Positions 26,647-33,508 of a DNA stretch of 64,000 bases are shown piece after piece. The translations under genes and the position numbers were made by a program. Where the stretch lies: assembly GCF_003967555.1 (NCBI RefSeq), contig NZ_BIFS01000001.1, positions 4,960,001 to 5,024,000 on the forward strand. The letters run 5' to 3'. Numbering within the stretch: position 1 is the stretch's first letter; every line of letters begins with the position of its first letter. The DNA comes from Dictyobacter kobayashii. GTDB lineage: Bacteria; Chloroflexota; Ktedonobacteria; Ktedonobacterales; Ktedonobacteraceae. The notes below the pieces were generated by a model, which was not told where the DNA came from, made no database searches, and was given only the letters and a program-made list of their open reading frames with translations.

Positions 26647-29337
26647 ATGCCGAAGAATATGCTTTTGCGCCAGCAGCGCATGTTGCATAACTGGCGCCAG
26701 CAGGACCTGGCCGATCAGTTGGGGACGACTGTGATTACGATTCAGCGCTGGGAGCGTGGTACCCAGCAGCCCAGCGCCTACTACCGCGTCAAACTCTGCG
26801 AAATCTTTGAACTCGGCGTGGGTGAATTGGGCCTGGATGAGCAGGCGGAGGACGGCACGGCCACCACGCCGCCGTCAGGTGATACGCCTGCCGCAGTAGC
26901 TCCTTCATCTGTAGAGCGACCGCTGTGGACCATTCCCTATGCTCGCAATCCCCATTTTACCGGGCGCGACAGCCTGCTCGGGCAGATCGCGCAGCAGTTC
27001 TTCTCTGCTGAGGCAGCGCAGCCAGTCGGGCTGCGCCGGGTCGCCCTGACCCAGGCGCAGGCGATCAAGGGGCTGGGCGGCATCGGCAAGACGCAGATCG
27101 CCATTGAATACGCCTATCGCGCACTGGAGCAGAAGCGCTACACCCATACGCTCTGGATCTCGGCCGCCAGCGAAGAGTCGATCCAGGCCAGCTTTGTGGC
27201 GCTGGCCCGCCTGCTCCCCGGTGATCTGGTCGCTGATGAAAAGGACCAGCAAAAACTGATCGCCGCCGTCAAACGCTGGTTGGAGGAGTGCCAGCATCCC
27301 TGGTTATTGATCGTGGACAACGCGGATGATCTGGCGCTGGTCCAGCCTTTTCTGCCGGTACGGGGCAAGGGCGACATGCTGCTGACCACGCGCGCCAATG
27401 CGGTGGGCATGATTCCCCTCTCGTTTGCCATCGACATGATGGGTCTGGTCGAAAGCACCCATTTCTTGCTCCAGCGCGCCCGGCGCCTGGAGAGCGCCTC
27501 TCCCGAAGAGGCTGATGAGGCCACCAATGTCGCCATCGAACTGGGGCAGTTCCCACTCGCGCTCGACCAGGCGGCCGCCTACATCGAAGAGACCGGCTGT
27601 AGCTTTCACGACTATCGTCTGCTCTATCAGCAGCATCGTTCCAGGTTGCTCGCGCGCCGTGGCCGGCAGGTCGCGGGCTATCACGACCCGGTCGCTACCA
27701 CCTGGTCCCTCTCGCTGCAGAAGGTGAAACAGACTAATCCGGCGGCGATCATGCTGCTCGAACTGTGCGCCTTTACCGCTCCAGACACCATTCCAGAAGA
27801 ATTGCTCGAACAGGGAGCGCCCTACTGGCCGCCTCTCCTTGGGCAGGCGGTCGCTTCCCGCTTTACACTGAATCAGATGCTAGAGGCCCTGCTCTCCTTT
27901 TCCCTCATCAAGCGTCTCACAGAAGATAACCTGCTGAGCATCCACCGCCTGGTCCAGGTCGTGCACCTGGAAGGCATGCAGCCAGTGGAGCAGCGCCAGT
28001 GGGCGCAGCGCCTGGTGCTGGCTATGCATGCCGTTTTCCCTGAGCACGCCGATCAGCCAGAGAACTGGTCGCTCTGCCAGCGCTATCTGGATCAGGTACA
28101 GGCCTGCGACAGACTGATCCAGGACTATCAGTTTCTTTTGCCCGAGGCAGCGGATCTGTTGAGTCGAGCAGGCACATATCTGCAAGAACGCGCGGTGTAT
28201 GCCCAGGCTGAGACATTGCAGCAGCGGGCGCTGCGCATATGGCAGCCTTCGCAGGAGAGCAATCCCTTGCTCGCCGCCAGGCAACTGGCGCGCCTGGCAA
28301 AGCTCTATCATAATTGGGGAAAATATGGACAGTGCGAACAGTTTTATCAGCAAGCGCTGTCCCTCTATGAACGACCCGAGCTCCGGGACGATAGCGGGGT
28401 CGCAGATGCGATGCGTGGCCTGGCCAATCTCTATAATAATCAGGGCAAGGATGTCCAGGCCGAAGCCCTTTACCTGCGCGCAATCGACTTTTATGAACAA
28501 CGTTTCGGCCCTCAATATCGTGATCTAAGCTTTCCGTTGAACGGATTAGCATACGTATACGTGGAGCAACGTAAATATGCACGGGCTGAAGCGCTCTGTT
28601 TACGATCAGCTGACCTGCTCAAGCAGCATCTGGAGCCCGACAGTCTTGCCATAGCGAATCCCTTGATCATATTAGCAGTGACATATGTGGAGATGGGACG
28701 CTATGGAGAGGCCGAGCAAATCCTTCTGCAGGTACGAAGCATTCGTGAAAAGCATCTGGGTAGCGAGCATTTTAACGTGGCCTTTGTCTGGCATGAACTG
28801 GCAAAGCTCTATCAAAAGCAGGGCAAATATGAAGACGCCGAACACTGCTATCAACGAGCGTTAAAGATTCGTGAACAACAATTGGGTCCTGACCATCGCC
28901 AGGTATCTGACTCTTTTCATAGATTGGGGATCCTGTACCGCGAACAGCAAAGATATGTGCAGGCAGAAGAATGCTTTCGACGCTCACTCAGGATTCGTGA
29001 ACAATTGCAGAATCATGATCAGTTCCTGGTGAGCGATGTGATCATCGATCTGGCCATCCTGTACGCTGAACAGCGCAGGGATGAAGAGGCCGAGCGTTAT
29101 TTTCAGCAACTCCTGTATCTGCGTGAGCAAGTAGCGGGATTGGAGGATGAGAGGTTGGCGGAGGCGCTCTATCACCTGGCGCGCTTCCGACAGGCGCAGG
29201 GCCGTATTCAGCAAGCAACTGAACTGTATCAACGCGCCTTGCGAATACAACAACGGACCCTGGGAGCCGATAACCCCTTGACGATGGCTACCGCGCAGAG
29301 CATGCAAGAGCTTGCGCAGCCAGCGAAACTCCTCTGA
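26647..29337 (+). CDS. XRE-HTH / NB-ARC / TPR STAND regulator, copy 1
   Basis: 896 aa; GGAAGGAGAG sits just before the ATG. An N-terminal XRE HTH (residues 5-60, RQQRMLHNWRQQDLADQLGTTVITIQRWERG) is followed by an NB-ARC NTPase: PHFTGRDSLL, Walker A GLGGIGKTQIAIEYAYRA (about 141-158), Walker B WLLIVDNADDL, then MLLTTRA and FPLALDQAAAYIEE. About ten TPR units follow (repeating YxxQGKYxxAExxYxRAL-like blocks, residues 510-880). STAND proteins are NTP-driven switches triggered by a ligand on the repeats; the HTH implies DNA binding. The paralogue at 33509-36127 shares the whole architecture. Confidence 0.94.
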   Translation: MPKNMLLRQQRMLHNWRQQDLADQLGTTVITIQRWERGTQQPSAYYRVKLCEIFELGVGELGLDEQAEDGTATTPPSGDTPAAVAPSSVERPLWTIPYARNPHFTGRDSLLGQIAQQFFSAEAAQPVGLRRVALTQAQAIKGLGGIGKTQIAIEYAYRALEQKRYTHTLWISAASEESIQASFVALARLLPGDLVADEKDQQKLIAAVKRWLEECQHPWLLIVDNADDLALVQPFLPVRGKGDMLLTTRANAVGMIPLSFAIDMMGLVESTHFLLQRARRLESASPEEADEATNVAIELGQFPLALDQAAAYIEETGCSFHDYRLLYQQHRSRLLARRGRQVAGYHDPVATTWSLSLQKVKQTNPAAIMLLELCAFTAPDTIPEELLEQGAPYWPPLLGQAVASRFTLNQMLEALLSFSLIKRLTEDNLLSIHRLVQVVHLEGMQPVEQRQWAQRLVLAMHAVFPEHADQPENWSLCQRYLDQVQACDRLIQDYQFLLPEAADLLSRAGTYLQERAVYAQAETLQQRALRIWQPSQESNPLLAARQLARLAKLYHNWGKYGQCEQFYQQALSLYERPELRDDSGVADAMRGLANLYNNQGKDVQAEALYLRAIDFYEQRFGPQYRDLSFPLNGLAYVYVEQRKYARAEALCLRSADLLKQHLEPDSLAIANPLIILAVTYVEMGRYGEAEQILLQVRSIREKHLGSEHFNVAFVWHELAKLYQKQGKYEDAEHCYQRALKIREQQLGPDHRQVSDSFHRLGILYREQQRYVQAEECFRRSLRIREQLQNHDQFLVSDVIIDLAILYAEQRRDEEAERYFQQLLYLREQVAGLEDERLAEALYHLARFRQAQGRIQQATELYQRALRIQQRTLGADNPLTMATAQSMQELAQPAKLL

Positions 29338-29341
29338 CTTG

Positions 29342-29412
29342 TGAAAAAGAGGTTGGGTGGGGATTTGAGCATGCTGGAAGCATGCTCAAATCCCCACCCA
29401 ACCTCTTTTTCA
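29342..29412 (+). terminator. Perfect 34-bp-stem hairpin after the STAND gene
   Basis: Arms 29342-29375 and 29379-29412 are exact reverse complements with a 3-base loop. It begins 5 bases after the stop codon. The right arm ends in CTTTTTCA, which may serve as a short U-tract. Confidence 0.75.
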
Positions 29413-29441
29413 TCTAAGCTCCCATGTGACAATGATCAGGC

Positions 29442-29467
29442 GATGGCTAGACGATAGGTAACGATCT
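29442..29467 (+). promoter_or_regulatory. 26-bp repeated promoter element, copy 2
   Basis: Has the same GACGATAGGTAACG core as 25531-25556, followed by a TATACT box (29493 region). It lies 107 bases before the dioxygenase gene. Confidence 0.65.
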
Positions 29468-29573
29468 CTGAGAACGGAGCTCTGGCAGATATACTCTAAA
29501 TGAAATCGCAATTCGATAGGAGCTCAGGTGCAGGAAGCCTGAAGCGAGCTATTGTAGAAAGGAGAAACTGCGA

Positions 29574-30524
29574 ATGCAACATAGTCTTCTCGGTATCCAT
29601 CACGTTACCGCGATCACGAGTGATCCGCAGCGCAATGTCGATTTCTATACCGGTTTCCTGGGACTACGCTTGGTCAAGGTGACTGTGAATTTTGATGACC
29701 CTACTTCATATCACCTGTACTATGGTGATCGGGAGGGGCGTCCAGGCACGATTATGACCTTTTTCGCCTGGCCGGGTGCGCCCCGAGGGCGCCAGGGAAC
29801 GGGACAGATCAACGCGACTGCTTTCTCGGTGCCTCAGGCTTCTCTGGGATATTGGATCAATCGCTTACACGAACATGGTATCCAGCATCAGGGGCCAACG
29901 CTGCGCTTTGGTGAACAGGTTCTTACGCTGCGCGATCCCGACGGCCTGGTCCTCGAACTGGTGGCCCACCTGGGCGAACAGGAACCTCCCGGCTGGGACA
30001 ACGGCGTCATCCCCGCCGAACACGCTATTCGCGGCCTGGCCAGTGTAACGTTGTGGGAAGATGGGCACGAACAGACCGCCCGCTTCCTGACCGATACCCT
30101 GGGTTTCCGGCTGGCGGCGGAGGATCAGCAGACCTTCCGCTATGAGCTTGGGGCAGGCGGATCAGGCACCAGGGTGGATGTACGCAATGCCCAGGGCTTC
30201 TGGTCGGGATCGGCCGCTGTTGGCACGGTCCACCACGTTGCCTGGCGCGTCGCCAACGATGAGGTGCAGCAGCAGTGGCAGGAGCAGCTCGACGCCCACG
30301 ATGTCAACGTCACGCCGATACTGGATCGTGAGTACTTTCACTCGATCTATTTCCCTGAACCCGGCGGCGTGCTCTTTGAGATCGCGACCGACCCGCCCGG
30401 CTTTGCCATCAACGAGCCGGTTGAGCAGCTAGGCTCCAGCCTGCAGCTGCCACCCTGGCTGGAAGAGCAGCGGCCACTCATCGAGCAAACACTGCCCCCG
30501 CTGCGTTACAAAAATCAACAATAA
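29574..30524 (+). CDS. mhqO: Ring-cleaving dioxygenase of the VOC family (MhqO/MhqA-like)
   Basis: 316 aa with two VOC (glyoxalase/bleomycin) modules. The N-terminal module has LLGIHHVTAITSDPQRNVDFYTGFLGLRLVKVTVNFDDP and DGLVLELVAH. The C-terminal module has HAIRGLASVTLWED, TVHHVAWRV and REYFHSIYFPEPGGVLFEIATDPPGFA. The conserved His/Glu metal ligands of this group (HH near residue 8, H in VHHVAWRV, E in FEIATD) are present. MhqO-type enzymes cleave hydroquinone-like rings and are induced by quinone or electrophile stress. AAAGGAGAAA precedes the start. The next gene, an alpha/beta hydrolase, is a plausible partner. Confidence 0.9.
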   Translation: MQHSLLGIHHVTAITSDPQRNVDFYTGFLGLRLVKVTVNFDDPTSYHLYYGDREGRPGTIMTFFAWPGAPRGRQGTGQINATAFSVPQASLGYWINRLHEHGIQHQGPTLRFGEQVLTLRDPDGLVLELVAHLGEQEPPGWDNGVIPAEHAIRGLASVTLWEDGHEQTARFLTDTLGFRLAAEDQQTFRYELGAGGSGTRVDVRNAQGFWSGSAAVGTVHHVAWRVANDEVQQQWQEQLDAHDVNVTPILDREYFHSIYFPEPGGVLFEIATDPPGFAINEPVEQLGSSLQLPPWLEEQRPLIEQTLPPLRYKNQQ

Positions 30525-30635
30525 AGCGGGAGGTGCAGGAGGGTCCTACACCCCTTGAGGGCACCTGTGGGGAACATCCCGCACCATTGATTTAGAAGTA
30601 AGTTAAGATATTAGCAAACAAGGAGAAAAAAGATT

Positions 30636-31466
30636 ATGGGTACTGGCACAATTACTACCAAAGACGGCACGACTATTTTCTACAAGGACTGGGGCACTGG
30701 CAAGCCGGTCACGTTCAGCCATGGCTGGCCGCTCAACGCCGATGCCTGGGACGACCAGTTGTTCTTCCTGGCCTCCCATGGCTATCGCGTCATTGCGCAC
30801 GACCGCCGTGGTCATGGCCGTTCCAGCCAGACATGGGATGGCAACAACATGGATACGTATGCCGATGATCTGGCCGAACTGATTGAGGCCCTCGACCTGC
30901 GCGATATTACCATGGTTGGCCATTCTACCGGTGGCGGCGAGGTCGCGCACTATCTTGGTCGCCACGGCACCTCCCGCGCCTCCCGCGCGGTCCTGGTGGG
31001 AGCGATCACCCCGCTGATGCTCAAGACCGAGGCCAACCCCAAGGGCACCCCGATCGAAGCATTCGATGGCATTCGTGCCGGTGTTGCGGGTGATCGTTCG
31101 AAGTTTTACCAGGATCTGAGCAGCCCCTTCTTTGGCGCCAACCGACCCGGCTCCAAGGTCTCGCAGGCCCTGCAGGATGCCTTCTGGCTCTGGTCGATGC
31201 AGGTGGGACTCAAAGCCGCCTACGATTGCGTCAAGGCCTTCTCGGAGACCGACCTGACCGAAGACCTCAAGCGCATCGATGTGCCGACGCTGATCGTGCA
31301 TGGCGATGACGACCAGATCGTGCCGATCGAGGCCTCCGCCTACCAGGCCGCCAAACTGGTCAATGACGCCACCTTGAAGGTCTACCAGGGCGCCTCACAT
31401 GGCCTGACCCTGACCCATAAAGATCAGTTTAACGCCGATCTGCTCTCCTTCCTGCAGGCGAAGTAG
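30636..31466 (+). CDS. Alpha/beta hydrolase, non-haem chloroperoxidase-like
   Basis: 276 aa from the ATG at 30636, with AAGGAG upstream. The fold motifs are all present: GTGKPVTFSHGWPLNADAWDDQ (oxyanion region), RVIAHDRRGHGRSSQ, nucleophile elbow MVGHSTGGGEVAHY (Ser at about 98), VPTLIVHGDDDQIVP (Asp) and QGASHGLTLTHKDQFN (His). This matches bacterial non-haem haloperoxidase/esterase enzymes. Such enzymes hydrolyse esters or lactones and can perhydrolyse acids; the natural substrate is unknown. It is cytoplasmic and follows the dioxygenase after a small hairpin. Confidence 0.93.
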   Translation: MGTGTITTKDGTTIFYKDWGTGKPVTFSHGWPLNADAWDDQLFFLASHGYRVIAHDRRGHGRSSQTWDGNNMDTYADDLAELIEALDLRDITMVGHSTGGGEVAHYLGRHGTSRASRAVLVGAITPLMLKTEANPKGTPIEAFDGIRAGVAGDRSKFYQDLSSPFFGANRPGSKVSQALQDAFWLWSMQVGLKAAYDCVKAFSETDLTEDLKRIDVPTLIVHGDDDQIVPIEASAYQAAKLVNDATLKVYQGASHGLTLTHKDQFNADLLSFLQAK

Positions 31467-31498
31467 ATCAGCAACCATCTTATCAATGGCGGACGTTT

Positions 31499-31534
31499 AA
31501 GTGGAGAGAGCCGGGAAGCTGGCTCTCTCCACTT
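31499..31534 (+). terminator. 14-bp-stem hairpin after the alpha/beta hydrolase gene
   Basis: AAGTGGAGAGAGCC (31499-31512) pairs perfectly with GGCTCTCTCCACTT (31521-31534). It lies between the hydrolase stop and the ribosome binding site of the UBP gene. Confidence 0.65.
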
Positions 31535-31551
31535 CACTTAAAGGAGAAAAG

Positions 31552-31818
31552 ATGACTAGAGGTTGTACACACCTGGATCAGATACAAGATGTGACGCCAT
31601 CGAGCCGTGGATGCGAGGATTGCCTCAAGACGGGCGATAGCTGGGTACACCTGCGCCTCTGCCTTATCTGCGGCCATGTCGGGTGCTGCGATTCCTCGAA
31701 GAACAGGCATGCGACCCGGCATTTTCACCAGACCAATCACCCCATTATCCAATCCTCTGAACCAGGGGAAGACTGGGGATGGTGCTATATCGACCAGGTA
31801 GGACTGGACCCGTCATGA
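31552..31818 (+). CDS. UBP-type zinc finger protein
   Basis: 88 aa from the ATG at 31552 (AAAGGAGAAAAG upstream). It is essentially one ZnF-UBP domain: CTHLDQIQDVTPSSRGCEDCLKTGDSWVHLRLCLICGHVGCCDSSKNRHATRHFHQTNHPIIQS, with the expected Cys and His zinc ligands in order. In eukaryotes this domain binds the ubiquitin C-terminus. In bacteria such stand-alone proteins are frequent in actinobacteria and Ktedonobacteria and their partner is unknown. The stop codon lies within a long hairpin shared with the convergent DsbA-like gene. Confidence 0.92.
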   Translation: MTRGCTHLDQIQDVTPSSRGCEDCLKTGDSWVHLRLCLICGHVGCCDSSKNRHATRHFHQTNHPIIQSSEPGEDWGWCYIDQVGLDPS

Positions 31819-31876
31819 TGATAGTAGAAAGCAGGGCTTGCGTCTGCAAGCCCTGCTTTCTACTATCATCATGACG
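31811..31876. terminator. Bidirectional terminator-like hairpin, 31-bp perfect stem
   Basis: Arms 31811-31841 and 31846-31876 are exact reverse complements with a GTCT loop. It lies between the convergent UBP and DsbA-like genes, includes the UBP stop codon and ends 13 bases before the other stop. Confidence 0.8.
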
Positions 31877-31889
31877 ACATATTTTTTTA

Positions 31890-32423
31890 TTATTGTATGG
31901 CTGTGAGCGCGGCCAAGAGAGCGTCTTGTTGCCAGGAACCGTTATACAAACGTCCATTAATAAAGAACGTCGGTGTTCCTTGCACGCCGCTCTGTTCGCC
32001 TCCTTCCACATCTACCTCGATGCGTTCCAGGTTGCGCTGGATCGCCATGTCGCTTGAGTACTGATGAAGATCAAGTCCCACCGTTTCCGCCAGTTGCGCC
32101 AGTTCCGCATCCTGCAGGGCGTGCTGATGGTGAAAGATGGCATCATGCATCTGCCAGAACTTGCCCTGGTTATTGGCTGCTTCGGCGGCCAATGCCGCGT
32201 GCAGTGCATGGGCATGGATCTCGGTGAGTGGGAAATTGCGAAATACAAAGCGTAACCGATCGCCTAGTTGTTGCTGAAGTGCGCGCACAATTACAGTTGA
32301 TCGACGTGTATATGGACATTCATAGTCACCATATTGGACCAGCGTTATGGGGGCGTTGGCCAGTCCCTGGCTGTGATCCAGGTCGTTGATCGGTATCGTG
32401 AGGTATGTATACTCCTGTGTCAC
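31890..32423 (-). CDS. DsbA-family thioredoxin-fold protein with a single active-site Cys
   Basis: 177 aa. The thioredoxin/DsbA-like domain runs ANAPITLVQYGDYECPYTRRSTVIVRALQQQLGDRLRFVFRNFPLTEIHAHALHAALAAEAAN, an inserted helical segment, then VQGTPTFFINGRLYNG with the cis-Pro loop. The active site is CPYT, not CxxC, so only the nucleophilic Cys (about residue 37) remains. It has no signal peptide, so it acts in the cytoplasm, probably as a glutathione- or mycothiol-like-dependent thiol transferase or in monothiol chemistry. It lies downstream of Dps, separated by a hairpin. Confidence 0.88.
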   Translation of the reverse strand: MTQEYTYLTIPINDLDHSQGLANAPITLVQYGDYECPYTRRSTVIVRALQQQLGDRLRFVFRNFPLTEIHAHALHAALAAEAANNQGKFWQMHDAIFHHQHALQDAELAQLAETVGLDLHQYSSDMAIQRNLERIEVDVEGGEQSGVQGTPTFFINGRLYNGSWQQDALLAALTAIQ

Positions 32424-32484
32424 TCGTTGTGTCCTTTTCTATTATGCATCCCTTCGTTGCTCCTCTCCATTGTCGAGCTACCTT

Positions 32485-32531
32485 GCTATGAGTCATCCCG
32501 GATTTTTGAAAAATCCGGGATGACTCATAGC
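32485..32531 (-). terminator. Hairpin with 23-bp perfect stem after dps
   Basis: Arms 32485-32507 and 32509-32531 are exact reverse complements; the loop is effectively TTTGAAA. It lies 7 bases after the dps stop codon. The A/T-rich top makes T5 in each orientation. Confidence 0.75.
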
Positions 32532-32537
32532 CCGAAC

Positions 32538-33110
32538 CTACCTTGACAATTCTGCCAGGAACCAGCGCCGTTTCTCGGTTTGGTCCAGCAGGTTCTCCAG
32601 GACACTGGTGGTGGCGATATCGTGGCATTCGCTGCTGATGGTATGGGCTTCGCGCAGCAACTGGGCCAGGATTTTTGTATCCAGCAGTAAGCGCAGGATC
32701 ATATCCAGGGCATCAACGCCGTCCTCATTATCATCTTCGATCCGCTGCAACTGGCTGATGTGGCCAACGCTGCGAATGGTCTTGCCGCCGATGCGCCGCA
32801 CCCGCTCTGCCAGGATGTCGATGGTGGCGTAAAGCTCTTCCGCCTGGGAGTCAAAGAGCAGGTGGTATTCGTAAAAGTGGGGACCCGATAGGTGCCAGTG
32901 GTAGTTTTTGGTTTTGATGAAGAGCGCCGTCACCGTAGCGAGCGTCTGATTGAGGATCTCGCTTACCGCCTGAATCTGCAGCTCCGTCATGTCGGCTTCG
33001 GTTGTCAGATACGTCGCGGACGTCTGCTTTTCCGCTGTCTTTTTATGTGTTGTTCCCACACCGTCTCTCCTTGCTGTGTGTTTGTACGTCGTACTCGTCC
33101 GGGTATCCAT
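32538..33110 (-). CDS. dps: Dps-family DNA-binding ferritin
   Basis: 190 aa. After a basic, Thr-rich tail of about 40 residues (likely DNA-binding) comes the four-helix ferritin fold with the Dps ferroxidase pattern: KTKNYHWHLSGPHFYEYHLLFDSQAEELYATIDILAERVRRIGG (His, Asp and Glu ligands), and a long third and fourth helix ending DQTEKRRWFLAELS. Dps dodecamers oxidise and store iron with peroxide and protect DNA during stress. It fits the stress-related set around it (dioxygenase, DsbA-like protein). The start could be the Met at about residue 41. Confidence 0.93.
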   Translation of the reverse strand: MDTRTSTTYKHTARRDGVGTTHKKTAEKQTSATYLTTEADMTELQIQAVSEILNQTLATVTALFIKTKNYHWHLSGPHFYEYHLLFDSQAEELYATIDILAERVRRIGGKTIRSVGHISQLQRIEDDNEDGVDALDMILRLLLDTKILAQLLREAHTISSECHDIATTSVLENLLDQTEKRRWFLAELSR

Positions 33111-33150
33111 TGACGCTCGGATGAGTACGCCGTACTTGTATCAAGTATTG

Positions 33151-33330
33151 CTAGCGATTAATGCCCCGGGCTGCCTCGAGAATCGGCTCAGCGACCTCGT
33201 ACGGATGGGAGACCGGAGAAGCATGTCTGGAAGTGGCCTCTCGCGTGGTGGCTCCGATGCGCTTGGCCATGAAGTGCTCGGCCTCTGGCTGGATGGTGCG
33301 ATCGTGGCCCGAAATCAGGTACATTGACCG
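33151..33330 (-). pseudogene. Alpha/beta hydrolase C-terminal fragment
   Basis: About 58 codons, SMYLISGHDRTIQPEAEHFMAKRIGATTREATSRHASPVSHPYEVAEPILEAARG, match the end of alpha/beta hydrolases of the type with a final His in (S)xHxxxxSHP. The nucleophile elbow and the rest of the fold are missing. A copy of the 26-bp promoter element lies 80 bases upstream, so a promoter is joined to a gene whose front part was deleted. Confidence 0.65.
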
Positions 33331-33411
33331 GAGGAAAACGCAGCGCACTAGCGGTGACGCACCGATCTTTATGTCCTAGGGAAAGCATACCTTCGAGCTC
33401 GCTGGATGCGG

Positions 33412-33437
33412 AGAGCGTTACCTATCGTCTATCCATC
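33412..33437 (-). promoter_or_regulatory. 26-bp repeated promoter element, copy 3
   Basis: On the minus strand it carries the same GACGATAGGTAACG core as the copies at 25531 and 29442, followed by a TATGCT box (33387 region). It points at the broken alpha/beta hydrolase. Confidence 0.65.
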
Positions 33438-33458
33438 GTTTGGGTGGGATGGGGGGGG

Positions 33459-33507
33459 AAACGCGCGACGCCCTCTCGGAAAGACAGGGAGAGAGCGTCG
33501 CGCGTTT
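33459..33507. terminator. Hairpin terminator of the second STAND gene
   Basis: 19-bp arms (33459-33477 / 33489-33507) with one mismatch and an 11-base loop lie directly after the stop codon of the minus-strand STAND gene. The sequence ends in T6 on the plus strand and A3 on the minus strand, so it would work best for plus-strand transcription. Confidence 0.65.
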
Positions 33508-33508
33508 T

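Noticed and set aside
29342..33507. Long hairpins as copies of one mobile repeat (MITE or REP)
   Set aside because: The arms have unrelated sequences, so they are not a single repeat family.
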